A stretch of 64,000 nucleotides of DNA, taken from NCBI GenBank assembly GCA_964036315.1, contig OZ038508.1, forward strand, positions 46,462,629 to 46,526,628, given 5' to 3'. The notes under the pieces were generated by a model. The model saw only the letters and a list, made by a program, of their open reading frames with translations. It had not been told where the DNA came from and made no database searches. Position numbers and translations under genes: made by a program. This DNA is from Acanthosepion esculentum (lineage: Eukaryota > Mollusca > Cephalopoda > Sepiida > Sepiidae). How positions within the stretch are numbered: the first letter of the stretch is position 1; each line of letters starts with the position of its first letter. Of the stretch, positions 55,654-64,000 are shown piece after piece.

Positions 55654-55984
55654 AAACACCAAGATCAAGCAATGTTGAAGGGACTAAGACTGAATGACAC
55701 CATCAAATTTGATTATGATATATTGCGTCAGAAACACCAGGATCAAGGAATGTTGAAGGGAATAAGACTGAATGACATCATGAAAACTGATTTTAATATC
55801 CCGTGTCTATCCTTGTTTACTAAAGTATATTTTAAATTGTAAGTAGACCACATTGTCTTTTCATTGATTATTTTAGTGTGAAAGTTTAACAGCCTAAAAG
55901 TAAAAGTAGGAGTGGTCAATTTGAAATTTTTGAAGAAAGAAAAACTCTTTGGGCTTAAAAATCTTGAGAAGCACTGGTCTAAAT

Positions 55985-57156
55985 GAAGCTTAACGATACA
56001 AACGCATATCAAATTTCAATTATATTTGACCATGATCTCTTTTCTTTGTATTTGATTCAAGATATCCCTTTAACCAGTTTATTCCATACTTCTCCATCTG
56101 CTATGATATGCATTCTCTTTTCCTTCCAGAAAAACAAACAATGTATGAAGAATAGGTTTTACAAACGATGCTGTAATTCAATCGTTCCAACGGTCATAGT
56201 GAAAGTTAATATTCAAGTAAGATTAAATTAAACATAGGAATTAACAATAATATTGAAATACAAATAAAAATAGAAAGGAAAGAAATAATTAATTAAATAA
56301 TTTAATTATGAATGATATAAACAGTAATACTGAATATTGAATGTATATAAATGTATTTAATCTTATGAACCTTTTATTAAAGTTTATTTTTATATTATTA
56401 TGCAAATATGTTTCCTATAATGTGAGGATTACCTAATAGAAAGAATCAGACGAGTCAGTCATTACTTTTCGATGACTTGATAACTCCTATCACCATCAGA
56501 CAGTTGTAAACTTCACGTTGCCAAATTCTTCGGTCCGTTATGGTTGAAATGCTGATAGCAGTTATTTGAGACATTTCTCTGACACTTTCACGTAAACTAT
56601 GATACCATTAAATTTTTTCTCCGTCTCACAGCATATGCATTAGATCATCACTCCAGAAAGAAACGATAGATGAAGAATTGGATTTGGCAGCCATGTTGTT
56701 TTGCCATTGTTTTACGCTTATATTGAAAGTAAAATTTAGCACTAGTATTCAAAGCTCCCTACAAGGAAACCCACTATTTTGCTAACTAGAATGTCTTCTT
56801 TCATACACAAGCTAGTCGACTCTATCATCGATTAAAGAAGATTAAGCTAATAATGAATCGGTCCGTTGATATCTGCCTATTTATGCAACTCGCGTGCTGT
56901 TGTCCGCTTATGTTTTCGTCCTTGAGATTTTGCGCTTCCAAAGGACTAAACGTTTGTCTGGCTCATACCCATAAAACTAACTCTGAGGATTTGGACCTAC
57001 CACAAGATACTCTTACGCCAACATAGACTTCGCGTTAGAAGATCACACAGGCCACACGTCACAAGGTATTTATACATGGTTTTAACATGTCATTAAAATG
57101 TACAGAAATGAGTTAGATCTTCACCGTACATTCAGCAATGTATTATCTACAGCAAG
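55985..57156. other. Unassigned DNA
   Basis: No motif recognised between the hAT element and the first solo LTR. Confidence 0.4.
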
Positions 57157-57161
57157 CCTAC

Positions 57162-57398
57162 TGTTATGGGACCTTACCTATAACGACAGAGTGAACTCTT
57201 CCTGACACTATAAGCACTGCGCCTCTCAAGAGAGGAGGAAACAATCGAGTCGAGCCAATAGTAGTTAACTCCAAACCAGACTGACAATCATACTAACACC
57301 TTCCACATCTTGTATTATTATTCCGTGTAATATATCTTCGTTATTTCTAATCTTGTGTTCGTCTTGTTCTTCCTTGGTCCTAATCTTGAACCATAACA
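57162..57398 (+). mobile_element. Solo LTR with 5-bp TSD
   Basis: Begins TGTTATGGGACCTTACCT and ends GAACCATAACA, giving the short inverted termini TGTTATGG/CCATAACA. CCTAC directly precedes (57157-57161) and directly follows (57399-57403), a perfect 5-bp target duplication typical of Ty3-like elements. The body matches the LTR at 59087 (GTATTATTATTCCGTGTAAT, TTCTTCCTTGGTCCTAA). 237 bp. No internal domain remains. Confidence 0.9.
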
Positions 57399-57405
57399 CC
57401 TACAC

Positions 57406-57408
<3 letters not shown>

Positions 57409-57474
<66 letters not shown>
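57409..57474. repeat. (TA)n microsatellite
   Basis: About 66 bp of TA shortly after the solo LTR. Confidence 0.95.
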
Positions 57475-57477
<3 letters not shown>

Positions 57478-57609
57478 ACATTTATATAATATGTTTAAAG
57501 TTCTTTTTATAGATACAAGTATTTAAGCAAATGCTCTGTTTTATAATAAACAGTATTAAATAACATTTACCGGCCTGAATGTCCGAGAAATTTTCATAGA
57601 AAATTTTCG
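57475..57609. other. Unassigned DNA
   Basis: No feature recognised. Confidence 0.4.
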
Positions 57610-57681
57610 TTCTCCGACAGGAATCGAACCTGTATCCTGAACCGAACCTGAACCGTCATTTCGCGTGACGGCCACGAAGAA
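57610..57681 (-). tRNA. tRNA-Ser-like relic without a D arm
   Basis: On the minus strand a 7-bp acceptor TTCTTCG/CGGAGAA (one G.T), TGGCCG, an anticodon stem CGTCA/TGACG with loop CGCGAAA (CGA anticodon position, Ser; U33 replaced by G), an extended variable region, and a good T arm ACAGG-TTCGATT-CCTGT. The D arm is missing. The long variable region supports Ser. Probably a pseudogene or the head of a SINE rather than a working tRNA. Confidence 0.5.
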
Positions 57682-57780
57682 GCAAGGTCGATTTTACTAT
57701 CTTTAAACTTAAATTACATGAATCTCTTCTATTCATATCTGCTCTAGCGTATCAAATGTAAACAAATGACGTCATATATT

Positions 57781-57844
57781 TTTGAATTGGACAATGCCCG
57801 ACAATTTATTTTAAAATAAATTGTCGGACATTGTCCAATTCAAA
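57781..57844. repeat. Perfectly abutting palindrome, ~32-bp arms
   Basis: TTTGAATTGGACAATGCCCG, ACAATTTATTTT followed directly by its complement AAAATAAATTGTCGGACATT, GTCCAATTCAAA, with one mismatch and no spacer. A run of A and (TA)n (57855-57913) follows. Confidence 0.9.
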
Positions 57845-57846
57845 AA

Positions 57847-57854
<8 letters not shown>

Positions 57855-57913
<59 letters not shown>
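57855..57913. repeat. (TA)n microsatellite
   Basis: About 58 bp of TA. Confidence 0.95.
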
Positions 57914-57914
<1 letters not shown>

Positions 57915-58539
57915 CGGGCACCATTGAACGCAAAAAGAAATTGCTGTAAATTTTTAAAACTAAATTACTGGATATGAGTAAGCTATGGTGTGATATTTTT
58001 TATTCCTGAATGACTGGAGCGTGTCAATGGGGTAATGAGCCAGGCAAATATCTATGCCTGATCGCGTTCCGATATGTTGTATTTTGTCTTTTTTATTGAC
58101 ACGCAAACGAAGGATTCATTCGTTGTAGAGCAGTAGCGGAAGTGTTATGTGCTCATGCTCTAATACTGATATTTAAAAAAAATGAATGGATTGGCAAAAG
58201 TGGTTTACCATAAGATCGAGTTGATTGTTTAACGGCATATCAACTCTTTATATGTCATTTAATGTCGAAATTTAATTTTCTTGGTTGCTTTGGATTAATA
58301 AAAATGATATATGTTATTCTGCTTTCACAAGTGAATGCATGGTAGATGATTACTCAGATTTTGTGCATATACATGTTTGCGGGATCATAATAACTAGAGG
58401 CGGTGATATGCGTTTCATGTTGTAGTTTTGATGAAGTTATATTTTGGAATACAGTTTTATCTCTAAGAAATTGTAGGATATTATATAGATTACCATTTCA
58501 TATACGACCTCCGTGTTGGTTATTCATCATTCAGTAAGT
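57914..58539. other. Mostly unassigned; VC 3' end at 58225-58275
   Basis: GATTGTTTAACGGCATATCA followed by GTCATTTAATGTCG (58225-58268) is the VC terminus on the minus strand. The remainder is not recognised. Confidence 0.5.
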
Positions 58540-59080
58540 CTTTCTAGGTTACAAGTGGTACTAAAGAGGAAAACACGTCAGAAGAATTCCCATGAAAGTA
58601 CTTACAGATGAAGCACAAGGAAGTTACAGTAGTGTGATGTGAAAAAGAATGAGGCCGAGATGCCATATCCGGACCGATAACATTGCAGGTACATATTTCT
58701 ATTTTATCAAGAATCTCTAAATACATAACAGAAGCAACAGGCAAGATTTGGCAGCATTGTTCAATGCATGGAGGAATGGTCGAGTTAAAAATGTATAAGA
58801 AATACTGTTTAGCACGACACAGTAAAACTGAGTCAATATAATTGTTTCACTTTATTTCAGCGGAAATAGTCAGTCCCGAAAAGTGCAATGATTCCCTGTA
58901 CTGGAGGTTAGCATCATATATGCAGGTGGAAGGCAAAAATTTTATCTGAGACGATTCAAAGGGCACAATTCCGTTTTGGAGGCGTTAAAATAAAAGCTAC
59001 TTCTTGCCCCAGTTAACAACAGACTGCACGCAGTTTTCAAGATCAGCTGCTAATTTAACCTAATCGAACCGATCAGACTT
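58540..59080 (-). pseudogene. L-A LINE, C-terminal fragment
   Basis: Minus strand: LRFNELAADLENCVQSV, YRESLHFSGLTISAEIK, LPVASVMYLEILDKIEICT, CNVIGPDMASRPHSFSHHTT, VTSLCFICKYFHGNSSD. It lines up with 23150-23640 of the reference copy. The frame is intact over 66 codons (58544-58744), broken elsewhere. The second solo LTR starts 7 bp beyond. Confidence 0.75.
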
Positions 59081-59086
59081 ACTAAT

Positions 59087-59364
59087 TGTTATGGGATCTT
59101 ACCTGTAACGACAATGAACTCTTCCTGGCACTATAAAGATTGTGACTCCCAAGAGAGACGACAGAACGGTAGTGAAACGAGTCGAGACGGAGCGAGTCGA
59201 GACAATGGTAGTTCACTCTAAACCAGACTGACAGTCATTATACACTTCTTGTATTATTATTCTGTTTAATATATCTTTGTTATTCCTATTCTTGTGTTCG
59301 TGTTGTTCTTCCTTGGTCTTAACCTTGGACCATAACAGTGGTGCGAGGATATTGGACCATAACA
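59087..59364 (+). mobile_element. LTR plus primer-binding site remnant, 5-bp TSD
   Basis: LTR TGTTATGGGATCTTACCT ... TTGGACCATAACA (59087-59337), then GTGGTGCGAGGATATTGGAC and a second CCATAACA ending at 59364. CTAAT flanks the whole (59082-59086 and 59365-59369), so the extra 27 bp are inside the element. GTGGTGCGAGGAT directly after an LTR end looks like a primer-binding site, followed by the last ~13 bp of the other LTR (TTGGACCATAACA). This is the product of an internal deletion that spared the primer-binding site. Confidence 0.85.
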
Positions 59365-59369
59365 CTAAT

Positions 59370-60477
59370 AAGACAGGAAGGGTATATTTGTGTCAGCAGT
59401 ATAGATACTAAGTTGACAACCCTATCTCATCAGGAATATGCTTGTTCTTATTGAAAGCCAAAATGCAGAAAAAAATATCAGACATGCTGAAAACACAGGT
59501 GCCCTGATAGATGTTTCGGCCTCAACCAACAAAAATGCAACTTAGAGAATGTTTGAGAAACCAAGTAAATAGGTGAAACATCGAAACAGAAATCGGTAGA
59601 ATGCGTCATCAGAAAACAACAACATTACCAGTTCTCATTGGGGCTCTGGAAATATCAAAAGTTGAATCAAATTGCTGAAAGACCTAAAATATGCGAATGG
59701 CAATAATTCATACTCATGGCCATCTTACCTCGATATCTCACCATGAAATCATCACAATTATTCTTTTTTATTGCATACTGTATGGCCTCTCGGGAATTTG
59801 CATTTTTCTTTTCATACACTTGATAACCTAATAAAAGACCTAGGAACCAGTTAAGTTGGATACTGTGAGTTTGAATCTAGTGCGTAAAAGGAGGTAGCAA
59901 AGTGTATATAATCACCCAGTATAAGATATATAACGGTTGGCATTAGACTTGAAAGGGTGAAGATACTAGTGATTGGTGAAGCATTGCTTCGGGTGTCTGC
60001 TAGTCAGCGTAGCATCTTAGAAAGAAACTCTGTAAATGGAAATCCCTCCTTACCAATGGAATACGAAGCGGGTGATGATGTTTGATTCTGGGTACTTAGT
60101 AGTGCGGGTCATAACTGTGAAGGACTGGAATAGTCATGCCTTCTTGAGAAATGTAATGGAGTAGTTTCCCTCTGTATTCGCCGAAGTTTGAAATTGTAGT
60201 GTTCTTCTTTTAAACTTGTTACAATGTCTGCGAGAATGTAAATAAAGAACCGCCTGAATTCTTTTCTGGATTATTTAAAAGCGAAACCTATTTTTATTTT
60301 AATAATAGTTGTAACTCAGCTAAATAGTACGGCTGAATACTTGCTCTGAATATAGTTAGGGAAAATATTGTTATCTCTTGAAGCATCTGGTTGAAACTTT
60401 GAAACCACTCTCCTTACAAAAGAAAAGATTAAACGTAATAACAATAATAATAATAATTCGCAAAGGAAGAGAAAAAA
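59370..60477. other. Unassigned DNA
   Basis: No motif recognised. Confidence 0.4.
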
Positions 60478-60504
60478 TATAATATAATATAATATAATAT
60501 TATA

Positions 60505-60596
<92 letters not shown>
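60478..60596. repeat. (ATAAT)n/(TA)n tract
   Basis: ATAAT repeats to 60512 forming a small palindrome (ATAATATAAT...ATTATATTAT), then TA to 60596. The Tc1 end begins at its right edge. Confidence 0.95.
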
Positions 60597-60603
<7 letters not shown>

Positions 60604-61830
60604 GGGAAACAAATATTCGTATACAAAGAAATTTTTAATTTGATGCATTTCAAATTAATGAATAAACTTACTTTTCATGCAATTAACTGTACACAGATGC
60701 ATAATAACTAAATATGCACAGACATCGGAAAAAAATTATGTAATAAAAATAAATCCCATTTATCCATTTTAATGTGTGAAAAAAGTATTCGTACCATGCG
60801 AATTTTAGATTTTAAAACTTTTAGACGGCTTTAATACATTAGATTATTCAAGTGGAATATTCTTGAATATTCCACTAATAGTTATTTCTGACCTAAAAAT
60901 ACAATCAGAATATTCTGTAATTGATATTCGTACAAGATGTTTTTTATCATGGCAAAAGGTAAAACATACAAGACAAATACTCAAACAGAACCGATTGTTA
61001 AGCTCCGAAATATAGGTAAAAGTTACAGGAAAATCTCAGACAATCCAAATAGTCCATTTATTACCATTAGTTCATTTATTATAAGTTATAAAAGATTCAA
61101 AACTGTTGTAAACCAAAGAAGAACAGGTGCTCCATGGAAAATTAGGATGTTAAGGTGTAAAATATAACCAATCCAATGGTTAATACTGAAGAATTACAGG
61201 ATTATTTGCTTTAATCAGGAATCTGTGTAACTAAATTGGACAATAAGTAATGAAATTAATAGAAACAATCTAAAATTATGCTCCCCTCTGAAATCTCCAT
61301 TGCTATTAAAAAGGCAAATATGCCAAGTTGAAATTCGTTCGTGAACATAACAATAAGGAAAAACCGTATTGGGAAAGAGTATTAAGGACAGACAAAACCA
61401 AATCTGAAGTGTTTGCACAAAATTCTCGAAATCACGTATGGAGGAAAGTCGCGATGACTTCAAACAAAAGAACACAGTTCCAACAGTAAAATTTAGTTGT
61501 GCAACATCATGGTTTAAGGGTGATTTTCTGCAAAACGTACTGGCAACATAGCAATAATAGATGGTAGAATAAATGCCGTAGCATACCAACAGTTTTTGAA
61601 TCAAATTTAATGATTTCGGTTAGAAATCTTGAACATCTTCCTGGCTGTATTTTCCGTCAAGATAATGATCTTAAGCACACTGCGAAATCTACGAAAAATG
61701 GCTTGCTAAAACTAATGTAAATATCCTGAAATGACCAAGTGAGTCCCCAGATTAAAACTCACTCGAGAATCTGTGGCGTTATTTGAAAATTCAAATCCAA
61801 TCGAGATCTCGTCCAATCGAAACGTCTTCT
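60597..61830 (+). pseudogene. Tc1-like transposase relic with left terminal repeat
   Basis: Left end near 60597: GTAGTGGGAAACAAATATTC followed by GTATAC. The word ATTCGTAC recurs at 60788 and 60924, as in elements with repeats inside long terminal inverted repeats. The coding part reads MAKGKTYKTNTQ, VKLRNIGKSYRKISDNPNS, VNQRRTGAPWKIR (paired HTH and GRPR-like linker), then FKSPLLLKRQICQVE, GKSIKDRQNQI, NTVPTVKFSC, ENLWRYLKIQIQSRS (third-catalytic region SPDLNPIENLW appears as SPD*NSLENLW). Many stops; the right terminal repeat is not seen because the satellite begins at about 61795. Confidence 0.8.
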
Positions 61831-62830
61831 CATCAATCCGCCTCTCAATTGTTTGGCATCTTCAGATTAATCCCGCCTCTCACTTGCTCGACGTCGTCAC
61901 TTTAATTCCGACGATCACTTGTCCGACCTCTCCTCTTTGAATCCGCCTCTCTCGCGTCAAAATCTCTTCTCTCTTATCCAACGTTTTCTCTTTAAATCCG
62001 CCTATGTCTTGTACGACAGATTCAACTTAATTCCTCCTCTCAATTATCCGACGTCTTCTCGTACTTCCGTCTCTCACTTGTTCGACGTCTTCTCTTTAAA
62101 TGTGCCGTTCGCATTTACGACATCTTCTCTTTAAATCTGTCTCTCTCTCTTGTTTGACGTCTTCTTTTTAAATCTGTCTCTCACTTGTTCGACGCCTTCT
62201 CCTTACTTCCGCCTCTCACTTGTTTTGACATCCTCTACTTTATTCCCTCTCTCACTTGCTGTACATCTGTTTAATTCTGCCTCTCACTTGATCGACTTCT
62301 CCCTAATTCCTACTCTCATTTGTTCGGCGTCTTCTTCTTAATTCCGGCTATTATACTATTATGTTACTATTTGTTCGCGGTCCTCTCCATAATTCCTATA
62401 TGTTGTTTTCTTAATTCTGACTCTCAAATGTTTGACGTCTTCCCTTGAATTCCGACCATCACTAGTCCGACCTGATCTCCTAGATACGGCCAATCACTTA
62501 TGCGATATGTTCTATTGAATATCGTTAATCATTATATCGGTGTATGCTCTACAATTTAGCCTATCACTTCTTAGAAATGTTCTCCTGAATTGAGCTTCTT
62601 ACATGTTTAGCGTTCTTTGAATTTCGCCTATCAGGTTTTCGACGCGTTCTTCTGAACTCCGCCAATCTCGTGTTTAAACTGTTCTTCAGATTTCCATCTA
62701 TTACATTTTTAGTTTTCCCATTAATTCCGCCTACTATTCGTTCAATATATTCTCTCGAAATTACGTCTATTACGCTTTCAACCTGTTCTCTTGAATTCCA
62801 ATTATAACTTGTGAAACGTTACTTTTTAAA
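61795..62830. repeat. Second degenerate ~35-bp satellite
   Basis: Units of the kind TTCCGCCTCTCACTTGTTCG, ACGTCTTCTCTTTAA recur about every 35 bp. They are best kept at 61880-62340 and decay to TTCCGCCTATTA...TTCAACCTGTTCTC by 62830. The array starts inside or directly after the Tc1 relic. Its period equals that of the 1.5-2.9 kb satellite, but the sequence is unrelated. Confidence 0.9.
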
Positions 62831-64000
62831 AAAATTTTTTATCATTTTTAACATTTCTCTCCATGCAAGGTGTTACTTGGGTTGAAAGAGGAGGAAAATG
62901 CATTAGAAGTAACCTAATATATGTAAATTTTATCATCCGGCAGTACGAGTTAGTAATTCTTTTCTCTATTTGCCTTAAAATGCTTGTATATTTGTACCTT
63001 TTGTGACGAGGTTTGAAAGTGTTTGCATTGACGTTAGACCATTGATTTTGACATGCCAGATGAAATTCTGTTACGTATTTTTACGCCGTCTTTAGTTCTT
63101 ATCTTCTATTTAGTAAAACAGAGATGGATTAGTGTCATGTTACACTTCACAATAAAAACTCCTGGTAGAGTCATGCTTTCTGAGACAATCTTGCGCTTGC
63201 TTTTCATTTTGTATTTACCCTAATCACCCACACACAGCTTACAAGGTAAGTGTTATTCATATATTTTGTCAAGATGAAGTATTTCTTTTATAATTGTACA
63301 ATCTTTTGAATGTTACATTTGTAGGACGAATATACACTTCTCAGAGTTTTTATTTGATTTTACATTAGCCCTATATACTACATTTTCAACCGTGCAGTCG
63401 CAATGAAGAGGAACTGGTATAGTATCTCTACAGTTACATTTCTTTTCATTTGTTATTTCTTCCGTTTAACTTTGTGTCTTTTGAACTATCTATTTATGTT
63501 TAGCTTAAACTTTAACTCACGCTTTATCCTATTTCTACAGTAGGTAAATTCATTAAGCAACTTGGACCTCTGGCGAAGTGCTTATTTAATATCTCGATGA
63601 AAATTTTACCAATTTTTGTTTTCTCTTCCATGTCTTTTCCTTTCACTGTTTTGTTTTATCGCCCGGAATGTCTCGTATCGTTCGGCAGTTTATGTAAAGC
63701 TTTCTCGTATTCCACTTTAATTTCGTTAAATATCGTTTATATCAGAAGAATTTCTGAACAGTCTATATTCATCTCCCATTGCTATTGGTTTGATAAATGC
63801 TCTTGGTCAGTTAAATATTTCATTAACATATGGCAAATTATTGTTAGGGCAAGTCTAATGGTAGATAACTTTCACATCAAGCTGTTGAAGAAAAATTCAA
63901 TTTCTCTCCGCCTCCATAATGTAGTCAAGCCCTTTAAAATATTTATCATATTCTTCCTGACTGTACCACATTTTTATTTTATTTGCCATCACAATTAACC
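62831..64000. other. Unassigned AT-rich DNA
   Basis: A good splice-donor consensus (AAGGTAAGTG) at 63243-63252 and a long open frame on plus (63597-63998) are the only gene-like signals. The frame shows no known motif, and I do not call a gene. Confidence 0.4.

Larger units (their letters stand above)
52728..55795 (+). repeat. 78-bp in-frame tandem array, about 39 units
   Basis: The unit encodes 26 residues: LRLNDTIKIDYDIL, CQKHQDQGMLKG. Unit 1 (lacking one codon) is continuous with the hAT transposase C-terminus. The left part (to about 54530) is heterogeneous: a 156-bp dimer alternates (HQDEG...LRQND...LRQKHQDQA...LRLND), and a block with KQQYQ, NDTLK, KQKYQ appears at 53161 and again at 54175, offset 1014 bp = 13 units. 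The right part (54600-55600) is nearly homogeneous HQDQGMLKG. Ends decay (55620 onward). Confidence 0.95.
52373..55976 (+). mobile_element. hAT-family element, 3.6 kb, with TIRs and 8-bp TSD
   Basis: Left end CAGTGATTCTCAACGTGG; right end, reverse-complemented, CAGTGCTTCTCAAGATTT. Outside lie ATCTAAAT (52365-52372) and GTCTAAAT (55977-55984), an 8-bp target duplication with one mismatch. CAGTGNTTCTCAA ends and 8-bp duplications are hAT hallmarks. Inside are a transposase C-terminal remnant (52540-52800), a 3.06-kb 78-bp tandem array, and about 180 bp of 3' sequence. It lacks the catalytic core, so it is non-autonomous. Confidence 0.9.

Noticed and set aside
59417..59460. Antisense CTGATGAG word as a second hammerhead
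   Set aside because: No GAAA strand or cleavage triplet at the right distance.
63230..63260. Splice donor AAGGTAAGTG as an exon end
   Set aside because: No open frame or acceptor that pairs with it; one consensus match is expected by chance in 64 kb.
63597..63998. 133-codon open frame at the right edge
   Set aside because: No motif, low-complexity hydrophobic composition typical of AT-rich frames, and truncated by the window; not called as a gene.

Overview
Metazoan, A+T-rich nuclear DNA. The density of (TA)n/(TG)n microsatellites and the mix of retroelement families fit a mollusc, most likely a cephalopod. That placement is inference from repeat flavour; no host gene or organelle gene identifies the species. 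I found no host protein-coding gene with a convincing exon. The window is intergenic or intronic repeat DNA, and every coding similarity I recognise belongs to a transposable element, almost all of them broken.

Family shorthand used below. L-A: a Jockey/CR1-like LINE whose C-terminal region carries PCIEYCCHIW and WNSLP motifs. L-B: a second LINE whose RT C-half carries FKYLGSVLTED, SECWTIS and KWIVEQG motifs. L-C: a LINE with a restriction-like endonuclease (ANRPDIV...LLIDM) and (AAT)n tails. PLE: Penelope-like elements and their 3' tails. VC: a composite retroposon with internal tandem repeats and a (CCAAA)n-type tail. SINE-1/2/3: short interspersed families. E1-E5: unclassified repeats that I recognise only because they occur twice here.

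Layout. 0-5 kb: L-A, a 35-bp satellite and two opposed L-B pieces. 5-9.5 kb: small interspersed repeats, a SINE-like unit containing a complete hammerhead ribozyme (7198-7261), an L-C end, VC, and a pogo-type MITE. 10-15.5 kb: microsatellites with PLE tails and a restriction-like-endonuclease LINE C-terminus. 16-20.5 kb: a SINE cluster with L-B RT and a VC copy flanked by an 11-bp target duplication. 21-26 kb: inverted PLE ends, an L-A RT and a large inverted repeat. 26-34 kb: VC, an 803-bp Helitron with both termini, L-B, SINEs and a mariner-like transposase relic. 34-41 kb: palindromes, a second Helitron and serial L-C copies in (AAT)n. 42-52 kb: PLE tails, a PLE reverse transcriptase with YRDD, VC with a pentanucleotide tail, and L-A. 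52.4-56.0 kb: a hAT element with terminal inverted repeats and an 8-bp target duplication, mostly made of a 78-bp tandem array that appears to have grown out of the transposase C-terminus. 57-62.8 kb: two Ty3-like solo LTRs, a tRNA-Ser-like relic, L-A, a Tc1-like transposase and a second 35-bp satellite. The last 1.2 kb is unassigned.

The elements act on one another rather than as a pathway. VC inserted into a SINE, L-C copies landed in the (AAT)n tails of older copies, and PLE tails sit at the edges of (TA)n tracts.
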